The notes under the pieces are model-generated. The model was not told the origin of the DNA, ran no database searches, and saw only the letters and a list, made by a program, of their open reading frames with translations. Below, in pieces: positions 19,704-28,026 of a stretch of 64,000 nucleotides of DNA; the stretch's first letter is position 1; every line of letters starts with the position of its first letter. The translations under genes were made by a program, and so were the position numbers. The stretch spans positions 496,001 to 560,000 of the forward strand of contig CAVYEW010000010.1 in assembly GCA_963767645.1 (NCBI GenBank). The letters are read 5' to 3'. The stretch comes from DATFDN01 sp963767645 (GTDB lineage: Bacteria; Pseudomonadota; Alphaproteobacteria; Acetobacterales; Acetobacteraceae).

Positions 19704-19866
19704 TGGCGGCCGGCTGGGCGGCATTCTGGCGCCCTATCTGATCGGCGCCCTGGCCACGTCCTCTGCGGGCTTTCAGCTCGGCATGGCCACCAACATCGCC
19801 GCCTTCGTGCTCGCGGCGGCGGTCATCTTCGCCGCCCCGGAGACCAAGGGGACGCAGCTCGCGTGA
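18607..19866 (+). CDS. MFS transporter, sugar/aromatic acid:H+ symporter type
   Basis: A 419-residue carrier with about twelve membrane segments. The loop motif between helices 2 and 3 (GWVADRIGRVRALV) and the matching loop after helix 8 (ALVDRIGRRPSFL) are the MFS signatures. APETKGTQL is typical of the C-terminus of the sugar/metabolite-proton symporter branch. It is the last gene of a unit with the sugar ABC importer, an unusual pairing of two transporters. No ribosome binding site precedes 18607; ATG 18628 is an alternative. Its TGA directly abuts the TGA of the convergent regulator gene (TGATCA, no gap). Confidence 0.85.
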   Translation: MASASPMPNVVVPWYREVSPACWRTLTLAGLSWTFDIYDSFVLSLTLPALVTVFALTKGQAGAIGSILAAGLVVGGIVFGWVADRIGRVRALVVCVSIYSCFSGITAIAPSAHWVAVLRFCAGLGMGGAWTSGAALVAETWDPRHRGKGGALMQMGLPVGSMLAIGIAAIVDSAFGGLDKGGWRVLYAIGFLPVIILSFVARRTPESPVWQHRAASRAPHGRLRDLFAGGNARGLSIALGFIFFCQYIYWGVFTWTPTFLISVKHLNFLHSLSFVLSQQIGSLCGFLVFAALVDRIGRRPSFLIYLLIGVVSVATFVAASAQSVLYVAIFWTGFGITGLFAGMGPFTAELVPNSGSRGLAMGIAYNGGRLGGILAPYLIGALATSSAGFQLGMATNIAAFVLAAAVIFAAPETKGTQLA

Positions 19867-22800
19867 TCACCAGCCCGCTGGATCAAGCTCGTCCAGAAGC
19901 GCCTTCGCGCGCCGCAGCGAACTGGTCTGCAATCCTTCCTTGAACCAGCCGTAGACAGGAGCGAGAACAGCACGGGCCTCGGCGGTCCTTTGCTGCTCGT
20001 GCCACAGGCGCGCAAGGCTCGTGGCGGCGTGCAGTTCCCAAAGTTTGGCGTGCTGGCGGCGCGAGATGGCGAGGGCCTGCTTGAAGCGCTTCTCGGCGGC
20101 GCCGGCGTCCCCCTCCTGATGGTCTAGCTCGCCCAGGCGTCGCAACAACTCGGCATCATACCATCTCTCGCCGGTGCGCTCGGCCGAATCCTGCACTTCG
20201 AGAAGGAGTTGCCGTGCGTCGTGGAGCCGGCCAAGCCGCTGATAAGCCTCGGAAAGGAGGGCACGATGGTAGCCGGACCATGTCACCACCTCGATGTCTG
20301 AGTAGGCCTTCCTGCCTTCGTTCATGAGGGCGATCCCCTTCTCGGGATCTTCGCAGCATGAGATGACGTAGCCCTGATAAACCCTCGCCCACGCCTCGTA
20401 CAAAGTCAGGCCGAACTCGCGGGCCAGCTTGCTCAAGCGGTCCACGGATCGGGTAAGTTGCTCTGGCTCGGTAAAAAACGAGCTGACGCCAACCTCAGTC
20501 ACCCAGAATGCAACCTCGACGACCGCGTAGCCTGTTGGTGTGGTGCGCTCGACTATCGGTGAGAGGTGAGTGTGTGCCTGGTCCAGATAGCCGAGCCAGC
20601 ACCTAACCCGGCTGAACAGGTGATGGGTCATAGCCCAGATGCTCGATGCGTGTATCGCCTCCAGTTCCGACAGGGGCTTCCATGGCACGCTGGGCGCGTT
20701 CGAGCAGGATTGGATCAGCGCGAGAACCTCTTGCAGATGCGCCTCTACGTTCAGCAGCGGCTCACCGCGAATCATCGCTGCAGATGCAGCCAGAAGATGG
20801 CCCATGATGTGGAATCGCGGATCGGCCCGCTGCTTGCTTGCGCCCAAGAGGTGGAGAGCAATCTCCTGGGCCTGTTGCGTCTCGCCGCGAAAGAGGTGGA
20901 ACTCGTAACGAGTGCGAGGGACTTCCAGGAACTCCGCAGGCTGCCCCAGCCGTTCCCACAACTCCGCCGCCCGGCTGTGAGCTGCGGCCGCCTCTGAACT
21001 GGCGTAGCCACGGTGCCAGCGAGTCGCTGTGATGAAGCAGAGGACCACCTCCAGCTCCCTGCGGTCACGCGATCCTCCCTCCGGCATGGCCGCGATCATG
21101 CGAGAGGCATTGGCGAACTGCTCGTAGGCCTCGGTATAGGCGCCGCGTCGGGCGGAGCCGAAACCGGCACGGGTATAGAGCCTTGCCGCCTGTTCTACGA
21201 GGCCCCCCTGTTCGCAATGATGCGCCAGCAGATCTGGCTGGGTGGTCTCGGCGTTCGGATCGAGCCCAACCAACGCGTCAACAGCCCGCACGTGCAAAGC
21301 GGCACGACGGCTCCGCGGCAGGCTCTGGTAGGCGGCATGCTGGACCAGCGCGTGCTTGAAGGTGTAGCGCGCGTCAATCGGCGTGCCGCCGCGCAACAGC
21401 AGCTCGGAGCGGACAAGCCGCGTCAGGGCCTGCTCCAGCGCGAAGTCGGGCTGGCATGCCACGGCGCTCAGGAGCTGGTGCGTGAACTCGCGTCCGATCA
21501 CGGCGCCGATCTGCGCCACCTCGCGCGCGGAGCCCAGGCGGTCCAGCCGTGCCTCAAGCGAATCCTGCAGGCCGGTCGGAACCGGCAACGAAGCGGATCT
21601 CTGTCCCTCCGCCGGGGCGCCGGTCTCCAGCACCGTCTTGGTCAGCTCCTCGACGAACAGGGGCACCCCTTCTGCGTGCCGCACGATCTGCCGCAGCGCC
21701 GTGCCCGGCAGCGGCGTTTCACCGGCCACGCGCTGGACCAGCATGCTCGCCTCGTCATCGCTTAGCCGGTTCAGCAGCAGCGTGGTCACATGCGCCTGGT
21801 CCGGCCAGGGCAGTCTGAACTCGGAACGCGCGGTCATCAGCAGCAGCACGCGGATGGAGGCCACCTGTTCGACGGTGCGCGCCAGCAGTTCGAGCGTGGT
21901 GGGGTCGACCCAGTGCATGTCCTCGAAGATCACCAGCGTCGGTCCGCGCGCGACAAGTCCGGCGAACAATTCAAGCAGGGCCGTCAGGGTCTTCTCCCGA
22001 TGTTTCTGCGGGCTCATCTCGGGCAGGCGATAGGATTCTCCGGCGGAGACTGAGAGCAGCGAAGCGATCAGGGCAGTCGCCTCGTCGGAGGCGTTCGACC
22101 TCGCCAACAACGCCTTGAGCTTGGCGAACCTGGTCTCGCCCGTGTCATCGCGGCTGAAGCCGGCCACGCGTTCAAGCTGGGCGATCACGGGGTGCAGCGC
22201 GCTGTCGCGATGGTGCGGCGAGCAGAAATAGCGCAGCTGCAATGGCGCCTCGCTGCCCAGTTGATCCTGCACCGCACGGACCAGGCGCGACTTGCCGATG
22301 CCGGGCTCGCCGGTGACGAGCACCACCCGGCCGACGCCGACCCTGGCCTGCGCCCAGCGGCGCAGCAGGAAGAACAGCTCCTCCTCGCGGCCGACCAGCT
22401 CCGTGACCGCGTGCCCATGCAGCGCCTCGAACCGGCTTTCCAGGCCCTCGCCGATCACCTCCCAGGCGGGGACCGGGTCGGCGAAGCCACCGATCGGGGT
22501 CGGCGCGTGCTCGCGATAGCGGAAGGTGTCGCCGACCAGCCGCCGTGTCGGCGGGCCGATCAGCACCGTGCCGGGCGCGGCGCTCGCCAGCAGCCCGGCG
22601 GCGAGGTTCGGGGCCTCGCCGAGCACCGCCAGCTCCGCTGAGCCGGCGCCGAGCAGGTCGCCCACCAGCACGAGCCCGGTGGCGATCCCGACCCGGGCCT
22701 GCAGGGCGCCAGGGTGCCCAGTCTCGATCGCGCCGGTCGTCTCAACCAGGCGCAGCGCCGCCCGGATCGCCCGCTCCGCCTCGTCCTCGTGCGCCTGCGG

Positions 22801-23379
22801 ATAGCCGAAATAGGCCAGGACGGTCACGCCCAGCCGCTTGGCGATGGTGCCGCCCGCCTCGTGGATGATCGCGGCGCAGCGGGTGTGGAAGGCGACCAGC
22901 AGCTGCTGCAGGTCCTCCGGATCGCCTCGCGCGGACAGCAGAGCCGGCCCGGACAGGCCGCACTGCATGACAGTCAGCTGCCGGCGCTCGGGGGAGGTTG
23001 GCTGCGCCGCGAGCGGCGCCGCCGGCGCCGCGCCGCTCTCCGCACCGGCAGGCTGCGGTCTGACCGCGAAGCGGTATCCCACGCCGGGCACCGTGACGAT
23101 CAGCCGCGGCTCGCTCGGCTCGGGTTCGATCTTGCGCCGCAGCCGCCCGACCAGCACGTCGACGCTGCGGTCGAAGGGCTCCGAGCGGCGCCCGGCGACC
23201 GCTTCCAGCAGCTGGTCGCGGCTGAGCGCGCGCCCCGGCGCGGCGACGAAGGCAAGCAGCAGCTCGAACTCCGAGCGCCGCAGGGCGACATCCCGGCCGC
23301 CCGCATCGACCAGCGTGCGCGCCGCCAGGTCGAGCGTGAAGCCCGCGAACTGCAACGATGTCGGGTCTGCGGTGGCCAT
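19867..23379 (-). CDS. Giant regulator 1: OmpR-type winged helix, inactive cyclase domain, AAA/STAND ATPase, helical repeats
   Basis: A 1170-residue cytoplasmic protein. Residues 1-105 form an OmpR/CadC-type winged helix (LRRSEFELLLAF, SVDVLVGRLRRKIE, VTVPGVGYRFA). Residues about 128-300 are class III cyclase-like, but both metal-binding aspartates are gone: the normal FCDLVGS reads QCGLSGP and GDG reads GVT in RLGVTVLAYFGYP. Then comes an AAA_16/STAND ATPase (LVGREEEL, Walker A GEPGIGKSR, Walker B LVIFEDMHW). From about residue 680 the protein is helical, TPR/MalT-like. The start is ATG 23379; an in-frame TTG lies 7 codons upstream. It is divergent from the small secreted-protein gene at 23610 and is a close paralog of the gene at 23953. 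Predicted to regulate transcription; its effector is unknown. Confidence 0.9.
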   Translation of the reverse strand: MATADPTSLQFAGFTLDLAARTLVDAGGRDVALRRSEFELLLAFVAAPGRALSRDQLLEAVAGRRSEPFDRSVDVLVGRLRRKIEPEPSEPRLIVTVPGVGYRFAVRPQPAGAESGAAPAAPLAAQPTSPERRQLTVMQCGLSGPALLSARGDPEDLQQLLVAFHTRCAAIIHEAGGTIAKRLGVTVLAYFGYPQAHEDEAERAIRAALRLVETTGAIETGHPGALQARVGIATGLVLVGDLLGAGSAELAVLGEAPNLAAGLLASAAPGTVLIGPPTRRLVGDTFRYREHAPTPIGGFADPVPAWEVIGEGLESRFEALHGHAVTELVGREEELFFLLRRWAQARVGVGRVVLVTGEPGIGKSRLVRAVQDQLGSEAPLQLRYFCSPHHRDSALHPVIAQLERVAGFSRDDTGETRFAKLKALLARSNASDEATALIASLLSVSAGESYRLPEMSPQKHREKTLTALLELFAGLVARGPTLVIFEDMHWVDPTTLELLARTVEQVASIRVLLLMTARSEFRLPWPDQAHVTTLLLNRLSDDEASMLVQRVAGETPLPGTALRQIVRHAEGVPLFVEELTKTVLETGAPAEGQRSASLPVPTGLQDSLEARLDRLGSAREVAQIGAVIGREFTHQLLSAVACQPDFALEQALTRLVRSELLLRGGTPIDARYTFKHALVQHAAYQSLPRSRRAALHVRAVDALVGLDPNAETTQPDLLAHHCEQGGLVEQAARLYTRAGFGSARRGAYTEAYEQFANASRMIAAMPEGGSRDRRELEVVLCFITATRWHRGYASSEAAAAHSRAAELWERLGQPAEFLEVPRTRYEFHLFRGETQQAQEIALHLLGASKQRADPRFHIMGHLLAASAAMIRGEPLLNVEAHLQEVLALIQSCSNAPSVPWKPLSELEAIHASSIWAMTHHLFSRVRCWLGYLDQAHTHLSPIVERTTPTGYAVVEVAFWVTEVGVSSFFTEPEQLTRSVDRLSKLAREFGLTLYEAWARVYQGYVISCCEDPEKGIALMNEGRKAYSDIEVVTWSGYHRALLSEAYQRLGRLHDARQLLLEVQDSAERTGERWYDAELLRRLGELDHQEGDAGAAEKRFKQALAISRRQHAKLWELHAATSLARLWHEQQRTAEARAVLAPVYGWFKEGLQTSSLRRAKALLDELDPAGW

Positions 23380-23459
23380 TCCTCCGGCCCCCTTCGGCAA
23401 CCGGCCGAAATGCTAGCTGGCGATCCCTGCAGCTGTACCTCACTCGAGAGAAACGAGTT

Positions 23460-23477
23460 TTTACACAGAATTTACAC
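23460..23477. promoter_or_regulatory. Direct repeat TTTACAC, 11-bp period: candidate OmpR-type operator
   Basis: Two copies of TTTACAC (23460-23466 and 23471-23477) begin 11 bp apart, one helical turn, the usual layout for OmpR-family winged-helix dimers. The site lies 81 bp upstream of giant regulator 1 and 133 bp upstream of the divergent small gene. An equivalent site occurs at 27559-27576. The flanks (AAACGAGTTTTTAC on one side, GCGACAT then AGCAGG on the other) are also similar between copies. Binding by the regulators is inference. Confidence 0.55.
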
Positions 23478-23609
23478 ACGCGACATTAGCAGGCCGCATG
23501 GAGGGCTGACCATCAGAGGTAACGGGACCCATCACCGGGAAAACCGATACGCGATATGGGCTCCCGCGATGCTCCGCAGGAAGCGCGGAGGCCAGTCAAG
23601 GAGGATGAG

Positions 23610-23861
23610 ATGAAGAAGATCGCGACTGCCGCCGTCTTGCTCACCGCAATCGGCAGCGGAGCCGCCCTGGGACAAGGCGCTCCTCCGGGCTACGCCGCCT
23701 GGCAAAGCAGCTGGCCCGGATATGCCAAATCGCTTCCGTCGCCCGCGACGAGCGCCCGTACGACGATCACGGCGCCTCCCAACGGCCGCACTGCTTTCGC
23801 AAGAAACGGCATGCCCGTTCCCGTCGCGGCCAACGTCCAAGGCAATGCTCGCGGCGGCTAG
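23610..23861 (+). CDS. Small secreted protein, QGAPPG family, copy 1
   Basis: An 83-residue pre-protein. Residues 1-21 are a Sec signal peptide (MKKIATAAVLLTAIGSGAALG); cleavage before Gln22 leaves about 62 residues starting QGAPPGYAAWQSSW. A second conserved block near the C-terminus reads AFARNGMPVPVA. Two related genes in this window (28027 and 36972, minus) share the signal peptide, the QGAPPG...W block and the A-x-A-K/R-N/D-x-x-PVA block. AAGGAGG lies 4 nt before the ATG. It is divergent from giant regulator 1 and followed 8 nt later by a TGCTGACA hairpin. No known family is recognised. Confidence 0.75.
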   Translation: MKKIATAAVLLTAIGSGAALGQGAPPGYAAWQSSWPGYAKSLPSPATSARTTITAPPNGRTAFARNGMPVPVAANVQGNARGG

Positions 23862-23869
23862 CCGGCTCA

Positions 23870-23899
23870 GTGCTGACACCTGATAACAGATGTCAGCAC
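23870..23899. terminator. Hairpin GTGCTGACA...TGTCAGCAC between convergent genes
   Basis: A perfect 9-bp stem (23870-23878 with 23891-23899) and 12-nt loop, 8 nt after small gene copy 1 and before the 3' end of giant regulator 2. There is no T-run on either side, so Rho-independent termination is uncertain. The same stem sequence follows the other two family members (28272-28302 and 36906-36934). Confidence 0.6.
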
Positions 23900-23952
23900 G
23901 ATCCGCACCAGGAATCTGCGCCGAGCCGACATGACGGTGGCTACCAGCAACC

Positions 23953-26900
23953 CTAATCAGCGACCCTTTGAACCGTTCGCGGGCCCTGATCGAGTTCGTC
24001 CAGAAGCGCCTTCGCGCGCCGCAGTGAAGCAGTCTGGAAGCCCTCCTTGAACCAGCCGTAGACAGGGGCGAGAAGGGCGCGGGCTTCGGTGTTTCTTCGC
24101 TGCTCGTGCCACAGGCGCGCGAGGCTCGTGGCGGCGTGCAGCTCCCAAAGCTTCGCGTGCTGGCGGCGGGCGATGGCGAGGGCGTCCTGGAAGTGCGCCT
24201 CGGCGGCGCCGCGGTCGCCTTGCTGGCAGTCCACCTCGCCCAGGCGTCGCGCCAACTCCGCATCATACCATCGTTCGCCGCTGCGCTCGGACCATTCCCG
24301 CGCTTCGGTCAGGAGTTGCCTTGCCTCATCCAGTCGGCCTAGTCGCTGGCAAGCCTCGGCGAAGAGGGCGCGATGCTGGCCGGACCATATCGCCGCATCC
24401 GCCGCTGCATAGGCGTCCATGCCTTCTTTCATGACAGCGATCCCTTGCTCGGGATCGCCGCAGCACGATAGCGCGTAGCCCCGGACAATCATCGCCATTG
24501 CATCGGATAAAGCCAGCCCGAACTCGCGGGCTAGCCTGCGCAGCCGGTCAATGGACGAGGCAAGCTCGGCGGCGTCGGTGAAAAGGAGGCGAATTCTCAG
24601 CCGCAAGACCGAGACTTCGACGTGACCGGGTGTCAAACTCAATGCAGGCTCCGCCAGCGCGGACAGATGGTTCTCTGCTCGCTCCAAATTTCCAAGCAGG
24701 CAATTTATCGCGCCGAGCCCGAGATGAGCCATCACCCACGACATCCGTAAGCTCAGTGCCTCGCTGTCGGGCAGGGGCTGCAACAGCCCGTGCAGGTCGG
24801 CCGAGCAGGACTGGATCAGTGTGAGGGTCTCTCGCAGGTGCGATTCTGCGTCCAGCAGGTCGCCTCGGGTCATCATTGTATTCGCAATCAGCACATGTCC
24901 CATGATCCTGAATTTCGGATCGTCCTGTTTCAGGCTCAGGCGCAGGATATCAGTGGCAAACGCCTGGGCGTGTCGCACGTCCCCGCGAAAGAAAAGCGAC
25001 ATGAATCGCGCGCGAGCGACTTCCAGGTGATCTGCTGGCCGTCGCCGACTGCCCCGCAATTCCGCTGCTCGAGGATTGACTTCGCCGATCTCGGACCACG
25101 CATAGCCGTGACGCCAGCGAGTGGCCAACATGGGATAGACAACCAGATCTAATTCCCTGCGGTCACGCGCCTCGCCGTCCGGCATGGCCGCAACCATGCG
25201 CGAGGCGTTGGCGAACTGCTCGTGCGCCTCGTCATAGGCGCCGCGACTGGCCGAGCCGAAGCCGGCAGCGGTGTAGAAGTATGCCGCCTTTTCCGTGAGC
25301 CCGCCCTGCTCGCAACGCCATGCCAGCAGATCAAGCTGGCTACCCGCGAATGTTAGATTGCGCTTCAGAAGTGTCTCGGCGATCTTTGCATGAAGCACTG
25401 AGCGGCGGCTGCGCGGCAGGCTCTCGTAGGCGGCTTGCTGCACTAGCGAGTGCTTGAAGGTGTAGCGCGTTGAATCCGCCGTGCTACTGCGGAACAGCAG
25501 CTCCGAGCGGACGATCCGCGCCAGCGCCTGCTCCAGCACAGTCTCGGGTTGGTCCGCCACGGCGCTCAGCAGGTCATAGGTGAACTCGCGCCCGATGACG
25601 GCGCCGATCTGCGCCACCTCGCGCGCCGGCCCCAAACGATCCAGCCGCGCCAGCAGCAAGTCATGCAGGCTGGTCGGAACCGGAAGCGATCCGGACCTCT
25701 CTCCTTCGACCGAAGCGCCGCTCTCCAGCACCGCCTTGGTCAACTCCTCGACGAACAGCGGCACCCCCTCTGCGTGCCGCACGATCTGCCGCAGCACCGT
25801 GCCGGGCAGTGACACCCCGGCGGCCACGTATCGGGCCAGCATGGTCAACTCGTCATCGTTCAACCGGTTCAGCAACAGCGTGGTCCCGTGCGCCTGGTCC
25901 GGCCACGGCGGCTTGAACTCAGGACGCGCCGTCATCAGCAGCAGCACGCGCATCGAGGCCACCCGCTCGACGGTGCGCGCCAGCAGTTCGAGCGTGGTGG
26001 GGTCGATCCAGTGTACATCCTCAAAGATCACCAGCGCCGGTTCTCGGGCGACCAGCCGAGCGAACAGGTCGAGCAACGCCGCCAGGATCTTCTCCCGGAG
26101 TCTCTGCGGGCTTGTCTCGGGCAGACGATAGTGCTCGCCCGCCGGAACCGAGAGGAGGCCGGCAATCAGGGCAATCGCCTCGTCGGTGGCCTCCGACCTC
26201 GCCAGCAGCGCCTGCAGCTGGGCAAACTTCGCCTCGGCCGTGTCGTCGCGCCCGAAGCCGGCCACGCCTTCCAGCTGGGCGATCACCGGGTGCAGCGCGC
26301 TGTCCCGGTGATGCGGCGAGCAGAAATACCGCAGCTGAAAGGGCGCCTCATCATCCAGCCGCTCATTCACCGCCCGGATCAGGCGTGACTTGCCGATGCC
26401 GGGTTCGCCCATGACGAGCACTGCCCGGCCGGCACCAGCCTTGGCCTGCTCCCAGCGCCGCAGCAGGAAGGACAGCTCCTCCTCGCGCCCGACCAACTCC
26501 GCGACCGCGCGACCGCGCAGCGCCTCGAAGCGGCCTTCCACACCCTCGCCGATCACCTGCCAGGCGGGGGTCGGATCGGCAGAGCCATCGAGCACGATCG
26601 GCGCTAGCTCGCGATAGCGGAAGGTGTCGCCGACCAGGGCCAGCGTCGTCGGACCGATCAGCACCGTGCCGGACTCGGCGCTCGCCAGCAGCCCGGCGGC
26701 AAGGTCCGGGGCATTGCCGAGAATGGCCGGCTCCGCCGACCCGGCGCCGAGCAGGTCGCCCACGAGCATGAGGCCGGTGGCGATCCCAACCCGAACATGC
26801 AGTACGCCAGGGTCCCCGGTCGCAATCGCGCGGGTTGTCTCGACCAGGCGCAGCGCCGCCCAGATCGCCCGCTCCGCCTCGTCCTCGTGCGCCTCGGGAT

Positions 26901-27477
26901 AGCCGAAATAGGCCAGGATGGTCTCACCCAGCCGCTTCGCGACGGCGCCCCCTGCGCGGTGGATGATCGCGGCAAAGCTGGTGTGAAATTCAACGAGGAG
27001 CCGTTGCAGGTCCTCCGGATCGCGCCGCGCGGACAGCAGAGCCGGCCCGGACAGGCCACACCGCATGATGGTGAGTTGCCGGCGTTCGGGAGAAGCTGGG
27101 TGCGCCGATGCCGGCGATTTGGGCGTCGCATCGCTCTCCGCAGATACGGACTGCGGCTTGACCGCGAACCGGTAGCCCACGCCCGGCACCGTGACGATCA
27201 GGCGAGGCTCGCTCGGCTCCGGCTCGATCTTCCGCCGCAGCCGGCCGACCAGCACGTCGATGCTCCGGTCGAAGGGCTCCGAGCGGCGGCCGGCGACCGC
27301 GTCCAGCAGGTGATCGCGGCTGAGCGCGCGGTTCGGCGCCGCGATGAAGGCGAGCAGCAGCTCGAACTCCGAGCGCCGCAGAACGACATCCCGACTGCCC
27401 GCATCGACGAGGGTGCGCGCCGCCAGGTCGAGCGTGAAGCCCTCAAAGTACAAAGATTTCGAATCTGCGATGGCCAT
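23953..27477 (-). CDS. Giant regulator 2: paralog of regulator 1
   Basis: A 1174-residue protein, collinear with and highly similar to the gene at 19867. The N-terminal winged helix is almost identical (LRRSEFELLLAFIAAPNRAL, VTVPGVGYRFA). The cyclase-like domain again lacks both metal aspartates (RCGLSGP; GET in RLGETILAYFGYP). Walker A GEPGIGKSR and Walker B LVIFEDVHW are intact, so ATP binding should be retained. Divergence is greatest in the helical C-terminal third, the likely ligand- or partner-sensing part. ATG 27477 is used; the frame extends to 27513 without similarity. It is divergent from the three-gene small operon starting at 27706. Confidence 0.9.
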   Translation of the reverse strand: MAIADSKSLYFEGFTLDLAARTLVDAGSRDVVLRRSEFELLLAFIAAPNRALSRDHLLDAVAGRRSEPFDRSIDVLVGRLRRKIEPEPSEPRLIVTVPGVGYRFAVKPQSVSAESDATPKSPASAHPASPERRQLTIMRCGLSGPALLSARRDPEDLQRLLVEFHTSFAAIIHRAGGAVAKRLGETILAYFGYPEAHEDEAERAIWAALRLVETTRAIATGDPGVLHVRVGIATGLMLVGDLLGAGSAEPAILGNAPDLAAGLLASAESGTVLIGPTTLALVGDTFRYRELAPIVLDGSADPTPAWQVIGEGVEGRFEALRGRAVAELVGREEELSFLLRRWEQAKAGAGRAVLVMGEPGIGKSRLIRAVNERLDDEAPFQLRYFCSPHHRDSALHPVIAQLEGVAGFGRDDTAEAKFAQLQALLARSEATDEAIALIAGLLSVPAGEHYRLPETSPQRLREKILAALLDLFARLVAREPALVIFEDVHWIDPTTLELLARTVERVASMRVLLLMTARPEFKPPWPDQAHGTTLLLNRLNDDELTMLARYVAAGVSLPGTVLRQIVRHAEGVPLFVEELTKAVLESGASVEGERSGSLPVPTSLHDLLLARLDRLGPAREVAQIGAVIGREFTYDLLSAVADQPETVLEQALARIVRSELLFRSSTADSTRYTFKHSLVQQAAYESLPRSRRSVLHAKIAETLLKRNLTFAGSQLDLLAWRCEQGGLTEKAAYFYTAAGFGSASRGAYDEAHEQFANASRMVAAMPDGEARDRRELDLVVYPMLATRWRHGYAWSEIGEVNPRAAELRGSRRRPADHLEVARARFMSLFFRGDVRHAQAFATDILRLSLKQDDPKFRIMGHVLIANTMMTRGDLLDAESHLRETLTLIQSCSADLHGLLQPLPDSEALSLRMSWVMAHLGLGAINCLLGNLERAENHLSALAEPALSLTPGHVEVSVLRLRIRLLFTDAAELASSIDRLRRLAREFGLALSDAMAMIVRGYALSCCGDPEQGIAVMKEGMDAYAAADAAIWSGQHRALFAEACQRLGRLDEARQLLTEAREWSERSGERWYDAELARRLGEVDCQQGDRGAAEAHFQDALAIARRQHAKLWELHAATSLARLWHEQRRNTEARALLAPVYGWFKEGFQTASLRRAKALLDELDQGPRTVQRVAD

Positions 27478-27558
27478 TCCTGCGGCCCCCCTTCGGCAAC
27501 CGGCCAGGAACATGTCTCAACGACCGTATGCCATCGGCCGCTCCGAAAGAAACGAGTT

Positions 27559-27576
27559 TTTACCTGAAACTTACAC
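27559..27576. promoter_or_regulatory. Second direct-repeat operator candidate (TTTACC/CTTACAC, 11-bp period)
   Basis: TTTACC (27559-27564) and CTTACAC (27570-27576) align at an 11-bp period with the perfect repeats at 23460-23477. The distance to regulator 2 (82 bp) and to the divergent small operon (130 bp) is almost the same as in the first unit. Conservation of spacing in both directions supports a shared operator or core promoter. It is less perfect than the first copy. Confidence 0.5.
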
Positions 27577-27705
27577 GCGAGACATCAGCAGGTCGCGAGG
27601 ATGGACGAGCATCTAGCGCATCGGAAATGGCCCATCGGGCAACCGATACACCACAGGCCCGCCCTGCATTCGCAGCAAGCGCGGAGTCCAACAAGGAGGA
27701 TTGCC

Positions 27706-27837
27706 ATGAGAACGACAATGATCGCCCTTGCCCTGCTCCTCGGTCTCGCGGTCGGCGGCGCAGCGCTGGTTCCGAGCGGCTCGGCTCATGCCGCAAGCAT
27801 GTCCTGGACCAATGACAATCAGGGCGGCGCCGGCTAG
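27706..27837 (+). CDS. 43-residue secreted pre-peptide, predicted 14-residue mature form
   Basis: The protein is almost entirely a signal peptide: a hydrophobic core (MIALALLLGLAVGGAALV) and an AHA cleavage site at residues 27-29. This would release ASMSWTNDNQGGAG, 14 residues. AAGGAGG lies 6 nt before the ATG, a strong binding site that supports real translation. Its leader (GCAAGCGCGGAG then AAGGAGGA) matches the leader of small gene copy 1 at 23610, so the two operons are homologous up to this point. It is first of three genes read toward 28263. No family is known; a peptide signal is a reasonable hypothesis only. Confidence 0.6.
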   Translation: MRTTMIALALLLGLAVGGAALVPSGSAHAASMSWTNDNQGGAG

Positions 27838-27864
27838 CTCGCGGCATTGGGGCGGGAGGCAGTG

Positions 27865-28020
27865 ATGCTCACGATGCTCAGCACCGTTCTGGTCGTCGAT
27901 GCCGCCGTGATTCTCGCGCTGCTCTGTAGCGTCCTGATCTTTGCGCCATCCGATGACCCAGTACGTCGGACAATGGACCGCCGGCCAACTGGCGAGGCGG
28001 CCCCGGAAAACGAGAGGTAG
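27865..28020 (+). CDS. 51-residue single-span membrane protein
   Basis: A small frame with GGGAGG upstream and one strong hydrophobic helix (VLVVDAAVILALLCSVLIFA, residues about 8-27) followed by a charged, basic cytoplasmic-type tail (PVRRTMDRRPTGE). It lies 27 nt after the pre-peptide gene and only 6 nt before small secreted protein copy 2, so the three are very likely one transcript. Unit 1 has no counterpart. Function unknown; it could hold a partner at the inner membrane. Confidence 0.5.
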   Translation: MLTMLSTVLVVDAAVILALLCSVLIFAPSDDPVRRTMDRRPTGEAAPENER

Positions 28021-28026
28021 ATTGAG

